A stretch of DNA of 64,000 bases, from positions 124,001 through 188,000 of the forward strand of contig NZ_CANMCP010000004.1 in the NCBI RefSeq assembly GCF_947496385.1, written 5' to 3'. Positions 36,235-44,482 of this stretch are shown here, piece by piece (position 1 is the first letter of the stretch; every line of letters starts with the position of its first letter). This DNA comes from an uncultured Croceicoccus sp. (lineage in GTDB: Bacteria; Pseudomonadota; Alphaproteobacteria; Sphingomonadales; Sphingomonadaceae). The notes under the pieces are model-generated. The model saw only the letters and a list, made by a program, of their open reading frames with translations. It made no database searches and was not told the origin of the DNA. The translations under genes were made by a program, and so were the position numbers.

Positions 36235-36251
36235 AGCTGTGTTACACAACT
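36235..36251. promoter_or_regulatory. TetR-like operator candidate upstream of the RND pair
   Basis: AGCTGTGTTACACAACT is a 17-bp palindrome with one mismatched pair, centred on T36243, 51 bp upstream of the adaptor ATG. Its size and position are typical of TetR-family repressor sites controlling RND pumps. No repressor gene is adjacent, so the regulator is unknown. Confidence 0.5.
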
Positions 36252-36342
36252 ATATCACCCGAAACAAGCCGCACATGCGAAATCCGCGTGTCGCAGGATT
36301 CGGTGCCGCGGACCGGTGCGGGGCAATGGTGCCTATACGCAA

Positions 36343-36368
36343 ATGGGCCCGCCATATGGCGAGCCCAT
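36343..36368 (-). terminator. 26-bp inverted repeat downstream of the GlsB-like gene
   Basis: The arms pair at all but one position (C36349 with A36362) around a central CATATG. On the minus strand the hairpin would end in CCCATTTGCG, a weak T-tract. It lies 73 bp after the GlsB-like stop, so it may terminate that transcript before the RND promoter region; an operator role is also possible. Confidence 0.4.
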
Positions 36369-36440
36369 TGCAAACCGGACCGGGACAGGCGCGCCGCAGG
36401 GCGCTCTATCGGGTCCGGTACCGGACTTTTCTTTATCGCC

Positions 36441-36704
36441 TTAGCGAACGCGGCCGCGCTGCACCATGTTCACGATGGCGAGCAGGACAACCGCACCGAT
36501 GAACGAGAACAACAGCCCGACGAGATCGAAGCTGGTCAACGTCGAACCGGCACCGAACAGCCCGCCGATGAGCCGGCCGAGAAACGAACCGACGATGCCC
36601 ACCACGATATTCCAGAAAATGCCCATCGAGGCATCCCGGCGCATCACGATGCTGGCGAGCCAACCGATGATACCGCCAACGATCAATGCAATAATAAAAC
36701 CCAT
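36441..36704 (-). CDS. GlsB/YeaQ/YmgE family small membrane protein
   Basis: An 87-aa protein with three hydrophobic helices and the family pattern LIVGGIIGWLAS...NIVVGIVGSFLG. Members are transglycosylase-associated stress proteins whose mechanism is unclear. GGAGG six bases before the ATG at 36704 gives a strong start. It is downstream of sciP on the same strand with a 62-bp gap. Confidence 0.92.
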   Translation of the reverse strand: MGFIIALIVGGIIGWLASIVMRRDASMGIFWNIVVGIVGSFLGRLIGGLFGAGSTLTSFDLVGLLFSFIGAVVLLAIVNMVQRGRVR

Positions 36705-36766
36705 GTCATGCCTCCTTCGATATTGGGAGGGAAACGTGGGCCTGCGCGATATGTTCCGTTCGGGGA

Positions 36767-37066
36767 TCAGTAATTCATCTGCCGCTTGTACTTGTCGCGA
36801 TATTTCTGAATCCGCGTGACGCGAAGTCCTTTCATGCCGGAGCGTTCGACCGCGCGTTGCCACGACGCGATCTCCTCGAGGCTGAGCGCGTAACGGTCAC
36901 ATGCCTCGTCAATTGTGAGCAGGCCGCCGCTGACCGCGGCGACGACCTCGGCCTTGCGGCGGATGACCCAGCGGCGCGTCGTGGGCGGCGGCAGATCGTC
37001 CAGCGTCATCGGTTCGCCTTGCGGCCCGATCACCATGGCCGGGGTAATTTTCTGATTCTCGATCAT
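36767..37066 (-). CDS. sciP: DUF1153 protein, SciP-like cell-cycle regulator
   Basis: A 99-aa protein matching the DUF1153 family, whose Caulobacter member SciP represses CtrA-activated promoters. The diagnostic segment [20 protein letters not shown] and the helix-turn-helix region [29 protein letters not shown] are both present, followed by a basic tail. The ATG at 37066 has GAGGAA upstream. Whether it controls CtrA targets in this organism is inference from the family. It is divergent from mnmA. Confidence 0.88.
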   Translation of the reverse strand: MIENQKITPAMVIGPQGEPMTLDDLPPPTTRRWVIRRKAEVVAAVSGGLLTIDEACDRYALSLEEIASWQRAVERSGMKGLRVTRIQKYRDKYKRQMNY

Positions 37067-37275
37067 CGGTTCCTCGTTACGCCTGCGGGTTCTGCCATCC
37101 CGCACGGAAGCTCTTGGGGGCGCGCCGCCATCGCCACGTGAACGACGGGCCGGTCCCGCTATCCGTTTATGGGGAGAAGCCTTATCATCGGGTAAACGCG
37201 CCGCCCGGTGCGTGGGGGCGGGCGCCTTTTGCGCGCATCTTTCGCGGCGGCGGGGAAACGTGTATCGCGTGCGCC

Positions 37276-38469
37276 ATGTCAGATCCCGTTTCCGCCCCTA
37301 CCACACAGGCCGCTCCCGCGCTTCCCGCCGGTCTCGATGCCGGCGCGCTCTTTCAACTCGGCGTCGCGCCCGGCGACAAACGTATCGTCGTCGCCATGTC
37401 GGGCGGCGTGGACAGCTCCGTCGTGGCCGCCCTCGCCGCCGCGAGCGGGGCTGAGGTCATTGGCGTCACCCTGCAACTCTACGACCATGGCAAGGCGGTA
37501 AAGCGCAAGGGCGCATGCTGCGCGGGGGACGACATTCGCGATGCGCGCGCGGTGGCCGACAGGCTCGGCATCGCGCATTACGTGTTCGATCATGAAAGCG
37601 CCTTTCGCGAAGAGGTGGTCGACCGCTTTGCCGACGAATATCTGGCCGGCCGCACGCCCGTTCCCTGCATCCGGTGCAATATCGGGCCCAAATTCACCGA
37701 TCTGTTCGCGATGGCTCGCGATCTGGGCGCCGATTGCCTGGCAACGGGGCATTATGTCCGGCGGGCGATGGGCGCGCACGGCCCGGAACTCCACCGCGCC
37801 GCCGACCCGGCTCGGGATCAGAGCTATTTCCTCTACGCCACCACCGAGGCGCAGCTCGATTTCATTCGCTTTCCCCTGGGCGGATTGCCCAAGTCGCAGG
37901 TGCGCGAAATCGCCACCGCGCTCGGCCTCGGCGTCGCGGGGAAGCCGGACAGCCAGGACATCTGCTTCGTGCCCGACGGCAATTATGCCGCGCTGGTACG
38001 CAAATTGCGCCCGGAGGCCGAGGACAAGGGCGACATCGTCCATGCGCTCAGCGGTGAAGTGCTGGGCCGGCACAAGGGCATCATCCACTATACGGTCGGG
38101 CAGCGGCGCGGCCTCGAAATCGGGGGGCAGGACGAACCGCTCTATGTCGTGCGGATCGACGCCGATGCGGGGCGCGTGCTTGTGGGGCCAAAGCGGTTGC
38201 TCGCCGTGGATAGCGCGGTAATCGGTGAGACGAACCGGATCGGCCCTGTGCCGGATGCACCCATTACCGCAAAGGTTCGTTCGCTTGCGAAGCCGGTACC
38301 GGTCACGCTCGACGGGCCATTGGGCGACGGGGCGCGAACGCGCATTTTGTTTGACGCGCCTGAATATGGCGTGGCGCCGGGGCAGGCGGCGGTGCTCTAT
38401 TGCGGGGACCGGGTGATCGGCGGCGGCTGGATCGAGGAGACGGGGGCGAGCGAGACCCTGCCCGGATGA
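37276..38469 (+). CDS. mnmA: tRNA-specific 2-thiouridylase
   Basis: A 397-aa enzyme making 2-thiouridine at the wobble position of Lys, Glu and Gln tRNAs. The PP-loop SGGVDSS is at about 42-48. A catalytic Cys lies in PCIRCN (near 130) and the persulfide-forming Cys in DICFVPDG (near 230). TGHYVRR and QSYFLY are further family blocks. The ATG at 37276 (MSDPVSAP) gives a somewhat long N-terminus; other starts upstream add sequence unlike the family. Its TGA overlaps the ATG of a short reading frame (ATGA). Confidence 0.95.
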   Translation: MSDPVSAPTTQAAPALPAGLDAGALFQLGVAPGDKRIVVAMSGGVDSSVVAALAAASGAEVIGVTLQLYDHGKAVKRKGACCAGDDIRDARAVADRLGIAHYVFDHESAFREEVVDRFADEYLAGRTPVPCIRCNIGPKFTDLFAMARDLGADCLATGHYVRRAMGAHGPELHRAADPARDQSYFLYATTEAQLDFIRFPLGGLPKSQVREIATALGLGVAGKPDSQDICFVPDGNYAALVRKLRPEAEDKGDIVHALSGEVLGRHKGIIHYTVGQRRGLEIGGQDEPLYVVRIDADAGRVLVGPKRLLAVDSAVIGETNRIGPVPDAPITAKVRSLAKPVPVTLDGPLGDGARTRILFDAPEYGVAPGQAAVLYCGDRVIGGGWIEETGASETLPG

Positions 38470-38546
38470 CACGCGCGGGCGTGCTGGTCGCGGCATGGAC
38501 CGCGCTGGCGCTCGCGGCGCTCATCGATGTGTTTATTGGCGATTAG
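38466..38546 (+). CDS. 26-codon membrane-anchor reading frame, possibly the split 5' end of the next gene
   Basis: An ATG overlapping the mnmA stop (ATGA) opens a frame encoding 26 residues. It is almost entirely a membrane helix ([19 protein letters not shown]) and ends at TAG 38544-38546. The frame continues open after that TAG straight into the coding region at 38574-39365, with no frame change. It therefore looks like the signal anchor of that protein cut off by an amber codon, whether by mutation or sequencing error, or a genuine leader peptide. It is reported separately because the sequence as given contains the stop. Confidence 0.45.
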   Translation: MTRAGVLVAAWTALALAALIDVFIGD

Positions 38547-38573
38547 CCGGAATATGTCGGACCGCCCCTTGGA

Positions 38574-39365
38574 TTGCACGTGGCGGAATTGCCGCCTGCC
38601 GAGGTTGCGCGACTGCCCGTGGGGGTCACGATGGACGATCCGCCGTTCGGGGCCGGAACCTTGCTGTCCGCGCCGCAGGCGGACCGGGTGCGGATCTTTG
38701 CGCCTGTGCGTCTGACGCCGGTGCCGGGCGATCTGTCCGCTCTCGTCAAGCTCTGGATCGTGAATACGCCGCCGCGTCACGTGGTCGCCGTCGACATGGA
38801 CACCGATGAGAGTTTCGTGGACCTTTATGGTCGCCACCGCATCGTGCTCGCCCGTGGATGCTTCCGCCTCGATGACGCGGATGGGCCGCTGCTCGCGTTC
38901 TCGCGACAGGCGGGCCTGTTGCGCGACGATGCCAACCGGCTCGCGATCGGGGCCGGGCCGGAGCCGCAGAACATCCTGCGCGTCGGGGCGGAGGGGCTTG
39001 TCTATTTCGAGAGCATCGTCCGCGATGCGGCGGTCGAACGGCGCTGGCATGCGGAGTGCGGCGCGGGTGCCATTGCGGCGGTGTCGGAGGTTCGCAACAT
39101 TCCCATCTGCCGCAATTCGCGGCAAGAGGATGCAAGGTTGCAAGCCGCCTACGACGCCGCACTGACCGCAGAGCAGCGGCGGGCCCGCACCATGCGGGAC
39201 GAGGCCATCGACCACTGCGTGGCGCGGGGTGGCACGCTGAACCGGTGCCAGGCCACGGTTCCGCCGCCGCCCGCTCCATCGCCGCCGCCGCCGCCGCTTG
39301 CCGGAAACGAGGGATGGCCCGAACTGCCGTCGAACCGGCAGGAAGAATGCCGCTACCCCTCGTAA
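38574..39365 (+). CDS. Hypothetical envelope protein, probably missing its N-terminal anchor
   Basis: A 263-aa protein of unknown function when read from TTG 38574; GTG 38580 is an alternative. Neither has a visible ribosome binding site. Residues 20-120 are beta-rich, with conserved-looking charged segments. The protein has three widely spaced Cys (about 97, 159 and 175), and a Pro-rich stretch (PPPPAPSPPPPPL) near the C-terminus. In the same frame, across TAG 38544, lies a short membrane-anchor segment with a start coupled to mnmA. The simplest reading is a former anchored protein of about 298 residues, now interrupted. Its 3' end overlaps the convergent gene by 13 bp. Confidence 0.55.
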   Translation: MHVAELPPAEVARLPVGVTMDDPPFGAGTLLSAPQADRVRIFAPVRLTPVPGDLSALVKLWIVNTPPRHVVAVDMDTDESFVDLYGRHRIVLARGCFRLDDADGPLLAFSRQAGLLRDDANRLAIGAGPEPQNILRVGAEGLVYFESIVRDAAVERRWHAECGAGAIAAVSEVRNIPICRNSRQEDARLQAAYDAALTAEQRRARTMRDEAIDHCVARGGTLNRCQATVPPPPAPSPPPPPLAGNEGWPELPSNRQEECRYPS

Positions 39366-39754
39366 GGGTCGAGCACGCAACCGTACCCCTCGCGCCATGT
39401 CGCCGTGCTCGACGCGAGCAGGGGCACGCGCGCGGTCACGCTGCGTTCGTCGGCGTCCTCGCTCAACATCACGAGGTCCATGCCCGGTTCGAAATCCTTC
39501 CTGCAATCGGACAGGTCACGCCCGCCGATCTGGCGACAGGAGCAGGCCGTGCGCGCACCGAACGCCGTCCCCGCCTCCGCCTGCGCCGCAAGGCCGGGTT
39601 GGTAGCGATACCATGCCACGCCCGCGGCGATCAGGATGACGAGTACGATCATCGCGACGGTGCGCGGCGGTTGCCGGATGGGGTGGCGAGCCGGGGACTG
39701 CGGCGCGCCTTCGCGTTTGGGCGTGTTACTGGTGGGCATGTCGGTGTCGGCCAT
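39353..39754 (-). CDS. Hypothetical single-pass membrane protein
   Basis: A 133-aa protein with a Pro/Arg-rich cytoplasmic N-terminus, one membrane helix (about 33-50, VAMIVLVILIAAGVAWY) and an 80-residue outer domain with several Cys (ACSCRQIGG, DCRKDF, GCVLDPY). No family is recognised. The ATG at 39754 is used; an in-frame ATG at 39739 would remove five residues. Confidence 0.6.
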   Translation of the reverse strand: MADTDMPTSNTPKREGAPQSPARHPIRQPPRTVAMIVLVILIAAGVAWYRYQPGLAAQAEAGTAFGARTACSCRQIGGRDLSDCRKDFEPGMDLVMLSEDADERSVTARVPLLASSTATWREGYGCVLDPYEG

Positions 39755-39792
39755 TGCCTTTGCCTGCGCTTCGCGGTTGAACGGGCGGCACG

Positions 39793-40914
39793 ATGATGCG
39801 CCGCCTCCCTTCTATGCTCGCTCTGCTCTGCGTGCCAGCGCTCGCCGCCTGTTCGCCACAGGAAACCGGCCCGCAGCCGCCAAGTGCCGAATCGCGCGCC
39901 GCGATTCCGCGTGGTGCCGATGTGCCGCGCGAAAAGCTCGCCTATGCCATCGACGATGTGTTTGCCGAGGCCGCGGGCGAAACGCGCGCGCTGCTGATCC
40001 TGCACGATGGCAAGGTCGTCGCCGAACGTTACGGCGAAGGATATGATGCCGACACCGCCATGATCGGCTGGTCGATGAGCAAGACCGTCACCGGCGTTCT
40101 CATCGGCATGCTGATCGCGGACGGGGCGCTTTCGCTGGATCAACCGGCGCCGATCCCCGCGTGGCAGCGGCCCGGCGATCCGCGCGGCGACATCACGATC
40201 CGCCATCTGTTGCAGATGCGCTCGGGCCTGCGCCATGCCGAAACCGCGAACCCGGCACAGGATGCCGACACGGTCCGCATGCTCGCCGTGGATGGGCGCG
40301 ACGACATGGCCGCCTATGCCGAGACGCAGCCGCTCGACCAGACGCCGGGCGAGCAGTTCAACTATGCCACGCCGACCAGCGTCATCCTTGCCGATATTGC
40401 GGCGCGGGCGCTCACCCGCTCCACCGACCCCGACCGGCGGCGCGATGCGATGCACCGCTATCTTCAGATGCGGCTTTTCGATCCCGTCGGCATGGATGCG
40501 ACGATCGCGGAATATGACCGCGCCGGCACGATGATCGGGGGCAGCATGATCCACGCCCCGGCGCGCGACTGGGCGAAGTTCGGGGAGATGCTGCGCCATG
40601 GCGGCATGGCGAACGGGGCGCAGATCGTGCCGCGCGGCTGGGTGCGCTTCATGACGACGTCATCGCCCGGCGATCCGGCCTATGGCGGGCATGTCTGGCT
40701 CAACCATCCCCGGCCGGAGGGGCGCAATGCGGTGCTGTTTCCCGCCGATGCGCCGGACACGCTGTTCGCCGCGCTCGGCCATCGGGGGCAGTTCACGATC
40801 GTGTCGCCGGAACAGGGGCTGATCATCGTGCGGCTCGGCAATTCGGACCGGGCCCAGATGGACGCGCTCCATGCCGCATTGCGCGAAATCGTGACGCTGT
40901 TCCCGGATCAGTAG
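39793..40914 (+). CDS. Class C beta-lactamase-like serine hydrolase, lipoprotein
   Basis: A 373-aa periplasmic or outer-membrane serine hydrolase of the PBP/beta-lactamase (EstB, 6-aminohexanoate-dimer hydrolase-like) superfamily. The lipobox ends at LAAC (Cys20). The catalytic SxxK is S94-M-S-K97. The second motif is Tyr191 in FNYATP, where YxN is usual. The KTG equivalent is HRG near 330. Activity could be esterase, peptidase or amidase; true beta-lactamase activity is not implied. Its 3' end overlaps the convergent PhzF gene by 7 bp. Confidence 0.88.
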   Translation: MMRRLPSMLALLCVPALAACSPQETGPQPPSAESRAAIPRGADVPREKLAYAIDDVFAEAAGETRALLILHDGKVVAERYGEGYDADTAMIGWSMSKTVTGVLIGMLIADGALSLDQPAPIPAWQRPGDPRGDITIRHLLQMRSGLRHAETANPAQDADTVRMLAVDGRDDMAAYAETQPLDQTPGEQFNYATPTSVILADIAARALTRSTDPDRRRDAMHRYLQMRLFDPVGMDATIAEYDRAGTMIGGSMIHAPARDWAKFGEMLRHGGMANGAQIVPRGWVRFMTTSSPGDPAYGGHVWLNHPRPEGRNAVLFPADAPDTLFAALGHRGQFTIVSPEQGLIIVRLGNSDRAQMDALHAALREIVTLFPDQ

Positions 40915-41708
40915 GCGAATTCGCCTGTCACCACCGTCACGCACGGCCCGCCCAGCCACGCCGTGTCACCATTGAGCCGGCAGGTCAGCCGCCCGCCCCG
41001 GCGCGAGGCTTGAAACGCGGTGAACTCCGCCTGCCCCAGCCGTTTTGCCCAGAACGGGGTGAGCGCGGCATGCGCGCTTCCGGTGACGCTGTCCTCCGCG
41101 ACGCCGGCGCCGGGCACGAAGACGCGGCTGACCACGTCGGTCGCGGCGCCGGGCGCGGTGCAGATGAACTGCGTATCGCCCAGCGCGGCGAGCGCGGCCA
41201 TGTCGGGACGCAGGGCGCGCACGGCCTCCTCGCTGTCGTAGAGAAAGATGTCGTAGCCATCGGGATGGCGGTGGATCGCCTCCGGCATCGCGCCCAACCC
41301 GGCGACGGCGGCAGGCCATTCGCCCGGCTGCGTCGGGATCGCGGGCAGCGCGAGTGTGTAACCCTCGCCCCCCTCACCCTGTCGCCGCACGCGGAGTATG
41401 CCCGCCCGCCGCGTGGCAAAGCGCAGTTCCGCGCCGCCATCGCGGGTCAGCAGCGCATGCCCCGCCGCCAGCGTCGCATGGCCGCACAGGCGAATCTCCG
41501 TCTCCGGCGTAAACCAGCGCAGGTGATAATCCGCCTCCTCCCCGTCATACGGCACGACGAAGGCGGTTTCGGCGAAATTGTTCTCCTCGCCAATACGCTG
41601 CATCGTGGCATCGTCGGGAAAGGCGTCGAACTGCATGACGGCGGCCTGGTTCCCCTCGAACGCGCGGGCGGCGAAGGCATCGACGTGCCAGTAGGCTATG
41701 CGGGGCAT
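40908..41708 (-). CDS. PhzF family epimerase/isomerase-like protein
   Basis: A 266-aa protein with the two-lobed diaminopimelate-epimerase-like fold of PhzF. The N-terminus (WHVDAFAARAFEGNQAAV) carries the family GNxAAV signature. NNFAETAFV holds the conserved Glu, and LCGHATLAAGHALL and EDSVTGSAHAAL are further hallmarks. The specific reaction is unknown outside phenazine producers, and no phenazine genes are nearby. It is 6 bp downstream of the CDF transporter gene, in one operon with pdxH. Confidence 0.93.
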   Translation of the reverse strand: MPRIAYWHVDAFAARAFEGNQAAVMQFDAFPDDATMQRIGEENNFAETAFVVPYDGEEADYHLRWFTPETEIRLCGHATLAAGHALLTRDGGAELRFATRRAGILRVRRQGEGGEGYTLALPAIPTQPGEWPAAVAGLGAMPEAIHRHPDGYDIFLYDSEEAVRALRPDMAALAALGDTQFICTAPGAATDVVSRVFVPGAGVAEDSVTGSAHAALTPFWAKRLGQAEFTAFQASRRGGRLTCRLNGDTAWLGGPCVTVVTGEFAY

Positions 41709-41714
41709 GGCGGC

Positions 41715-42710
41715 TTATCCCTGTGTCTGGGTTTCGGGGAAGTCGGCGTCGACCCCGGCGGTGAGGAGGTCGACCGGGCGCGGCGAGCCGGGTTCGGCAT
41801 GGCCGTCGGGGTCGGGATGGATCAGGAATTCTGTCCCCGGAAATTCGCGGGCCAGCGCGGCCTCGATCTCGTCCATCACCTGATGCGCGGCGGCGACGGT
41901 CATCTGCCCGTCGACGTTCATGTGGAATTGCGCGAAATCATGGGTGCCGCTCGTCCGGGTGCGCAGATCGTGGACACCGCGCAGCGCCGGGTGATCCCGC
42001 ATCAAGTCGAGCAGCCTTTCGCGCCGTTCCACCGGCCATTCCCGGTCCATCAAATTATCGACCGCGTCCCGGCTCGCGCCCCATGCATTCCACCCCAGCC
42101 AGACCGCGATGCCGAGCGCGAAGATCGGGTCGGCCCCGGTAATGCCGGCATACTGATCGAGCATCAGCGCCGCGATCACCGCGAGGTTGAGCAACAGGTC
42201 CGAACGGTAATGCACATGGTCGGTCTGTATCGCGAGGCTGCCCGTGCGGCGGATGACATGGCGTTGCCACAACAGCAGGCCCAGCGTCGCGACCATCGCA
42301 ATGGCGGACACGGCAATGCCGCTCTCCGCCGCCTCCGGCCACGCGCCGCCCAGCCATTGTTCCACCGCGCGGGCCGCGATGCCGACCGCGGAAATAGAGA
42401 TCAGCACGACCTGCACCAGCGCGGCGAGCGCCTCCGCCTTGCCATGGCCGAAGCGGTGGTCGTGATCGGCGGGCTGCGCCGCGACCCACACCCCGACAAG
42501 GGTGGCAAGGCTGGCCACGAGGTCGAGCGCGGTATCGGCAAGGCTGCCCAGCATCGCCGCCGACCCGGTCTGCCACACCGCCCATAGCTTGAGCACGAGC
42601 AGTAGCCCGGCCACCGCCATGCTGCCGAAGGCGGCGCTCCGAGTGAGCGAGGCGCGCGTCGCCGGGTCGGGCGCGGCGCGGGCGGGTGTGGCGGAGGGGG
42701 CGGTGTCCAT
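41715..42710 (-). CDS. Cation diffusion facilitator (CDF) metal transporter
   Basis: A 331-aa FieF/CzcD-like divalent metal/proton antiporter exporting Zn2+, Fe2+ or related ions. Metal-binding motifs in TM2 and TM5 are ADTALDLV and HVHYRSDLLLN. The DHDHRFGHGKAEALAAL loop between helices 2 and 3 and a C-terminal cytoplasmic dimerisation domain are present. The ATG at 42710 gives the family N-terminus and lies 10 bp after the pdxH stop. Confidence 0.93.
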   Translation of the reverse strand: MDTAPSATPARAAPDPATRASLTRSAAFGSMAVAGLLLVLKLWAVWQTGSAAMLGSLADTALDLVASLATLVGVWVAAQPADHDHRFGHGKAEALAALVQVVLISISAVGIAARAVEQWLGGAWPEAAESGIAVSAIAMVATLGLLLWQRHVIRRTGSLAIQTDHVHYRSDLLLNLAVIAALMLDQYAGITGADPIFALGIAVWLGWNAWGASRDAVDNLMDREWPVERRERLLDLMRDHPALRGVHDLRTRTSGTHDFAQFHMNVDGQMTVAAAHQVMDEIEAALAREFPGTEFLIHPDPDGHAEPGSPRPVDLLTAGVDADFPETQTQG

Positions 42711-42720
42711 GATACGTCGT

Positions 42721-43350
42721 CTAGGGGTAGAACATCGCGCTCGTCCAGCCGCCATCGGCGGCGCGAAACACGCGGCGTTCGTGCAGGCGATGGGGCCGGT
42801 CGCTCCAGAATTCGATGGCATCCGGGGTGAGCCGGAACCCGGACCAGAATTCGGGACGCGGCACGTCCTTCCCTTCGTAGCGGTCGCGCGCCTGTTCGAA
42901 ACGGTCGACGAAATCCTGCCGGTCCGGCAGCGGCGAGGATTGGTCCGAGGCATGCGCGCCGAGCTGCGAATCGCGCGAACGGCTCGCGAAATAGGCATCG
43001 GCCTCGTCATCGGATACCTGCGCGACGCGGCCGGTAATGCGGATCTGCCGGCGCAGGCTTTTCCAGTGGAACAGCATCGCGGCCTGCGGATTGGCGAGCA
43101 GTTCGCCCGCCTTGCGGCTGGTCAGGTTGGTGTAGAACACGAAACCGCCCGGCCCGCCATCCGCCGTGCCGTCCTCGTGCCCCTTGAGCAGGACCATGCG
43201 CACGGACGGCGCGCCATCGGGCGTCGCCGTGGCCAGCGCCACCGCATTGCCGTCATTGGGTTCGGATGCGCGCGCCTCGGCCATCCATCGCGCGAACAAT
43301 CCGTGCGGATCGTGGGCCTGGATGGTGGTCTCGTTCGAAATCTCGGTCAT
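42721..43350 (-). CDS. pdxH: Pyridoxamine 5'-phosphate oxidase
   Basis: A 209-aa FMN enzyme that oxidises pyridoxine or pyridoxamine 5'-phosphate to pyridoxal 5'-phosphate. Recognisable are NAVALATATPDGAPSVRMVLLKG, the FYTNLTSRKAGEL and LFHWKSLRRQIRI FMN blocks, and SRDSQLGAHASDQSS. The C-terminus WTSAMFYP is shorter on charged residues than E. coli PdxH but in register. It heads the operon pdxH-CDF-PhzF and is divergent from the DnaJ-like gene, with 172 bp between. Confidence 0.95.
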   Translation of the reverse strand: MTEISNETTIQAHDPHGLFARWMAEARASEPNDGNAVALATATPDGAPSVRMVLLKGHEDGTADGGPGGFVFYTNLTSRKAGELLANPQAAMLFHWKSLRRQIRITGRVAQVSDDEADAYFASRSRDSQLGAHASDQSSPLPDRQDFVDRFEQARDRYEGKDVPRPEFWSGFRLTPDAIEFWSDRPHRLHERRVFRAADGGWTSAMFYP

Positions 43351-43522
43351 CTGCACGTCCTTTGCCGCGATGCGTGGCGCCTCGTAAATCAAGTGCGCCG
43401 GATGCGCAAAGCGTTCCCGTGCCCGAATGCGCCTTCCCGACACGCGCACGGGGCACTGGGTATTGCCGCGTATCGCGCATTGAAACATTGCCTATCGCCC
43501 TCCCGCACCCTAGCTATCGGGC

Positions 43523-44482
43523 ATGGCTGATCCCTATTCCACCCTCGGCGTTGCGCGCGGCGCCACCGAAAAAGATATCAAGTCCGCCTATCGCAAGCTG
43601 GCGAAGGAATTGCACCCCGATCGCAACTCCGACAACCCGAAGGCGGCGGAACGGTTTTCGGACGTGACGAAGGCGTATGACCTCCTGTCCGACAAGGACA
43701 AGCGCGCCCGTTTCGACCGCGGCGAGATCGACATGAACGGCGATCCCACATCGCCCTTCGGCTATGGCCGGGGCGGATCGGGCGGCGGCGGCTTTCGCGG
43801 GGGCGATCCGCGCGGCGGCATGGGCGGCGGCGGCATGCACACCGAAGACGTCGACCTGTCCGACCTGTTCGAGGGGATTTTCGGCGGCGGTCGCTCGTCC
43901 GGGATGGGTGGCGGCATGGGCGGGGCCGGAATGGGCGGCGGACGCCGACGCGGCCCCGCAACGAAGGGGGCGAACGTGCAATATCGCCTCGCCGTGACGC
44001 TTCCCGATCTCGCCAATCTCGAAACGCAGCGGATCACCCTGGCCGATGGGAAGACCATCGACCTGAAACTGCCCGCCGGCGCCGAGGACGGCACGCAGAT
44101 GCGCCTGTCCGGCAAGGGCGAGGCTGGCCCCGGCGGCCATGGCGATGCGATCGTGACCATCGTGGAAAAGCCGCACCCGATTTTTCGCCGCGACGACGAT
44201 GCGGTGCGGATCGACCTTCCCGTCACACTGGACGAGGCAGTGAACGGTGCCAAGGTCAAGGTGCCCACGGTCGAGGGGCCGGTGATGCTGACCATTGCGC
44301 CGGGCAGTTCGTCGGGCCGGGTGCTGCGCCTCAAGGGCCGCGGCTTTACCCGCAAGGCCGGCGGGCGCGGTGATCAGCTGGTGACGCTCGTCATCGATCT
44401 TCCCGAAAACGATCCCGATCTGAAAGCCCGGCTCGACGGGTGGCAGGATTCCCGTTCGGTCAGGGCAAAGCTCGGCGTGTGA
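43523..44482 (+). CDS. DnaJ-like (CbpA-type) co-chaperone
   Basis: A 319-aa Hsp40. The J domain occupies residues 3-68 with HPD at 31-33. A Gly/Met-rich linker spans about 80-145. The C-terminal substrate-binding beta-domains I and II follow directly, with no zinc-finger cysteines, so it is CbpA-type rather than DnaJ proper. Its role is to load clients onto DnaK. The GTG of the next gene overlaps its TGA (GTGA). Confidence 0.93.
   Translation: MADPYSTLGVARGATEKDIKSAYRKLAKELHPDRNSDNPKAAERFSDVTKAYDLLSDKDKRARFDRGEIDMNGDPTSPFGYGRGGSGGGGFRGGDPRGGMGGGGMHTEDVDLSDLFEGIFGGGRSSGMGGGMGGAGMGGGRRRGPATKGANVQYRLAVTLPDLANLETQRITLADGKTIDLKLPAGAEDGTQMRLSGKGEAGPGGHGDAIVTIVEKPHPIFRRDDDAVRIDLPVTLDEAVNGAKVKVPTVEGPVMLTIAPGSSSGRVLRLKGRGFTRKAGGRGDQLVTLVIDLPENDPDLKARLDGWQDSRSVRAKLGV

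Larger units (their letters stand above)
36185..36440. other. 256-bp intergenic region with several palindromes
   Basis: This gap, between the adaptor start and the GlsB-like gene stop, contains three inverted repeats. They are a 17-bp imperfect palindrome at 36235-36251, a 26-bp inverted repeat at 36343-36368, and a perfect palindrome GTCCGGTACCGGAC at 36413-36426, which is followed on the plus strand by TTTTCTTT. No coding signal is convincing on either strand. Confidence 0.5.

Noticed and set aside
36413-36426. Plus-strand terminator at the GTCCGGTACCGGAC palindrome
   Set aside because: Although TTTTCTTT follows, no supported plus-strand gene lies upstream; the role remains unknown.
39793-40914. 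Beta-lactamase resistance gene
   Set aside because: Only the general serine hydrolase fold is supported; the second motif is NYAT rather than YxN, and the family includes esterases and amidases.
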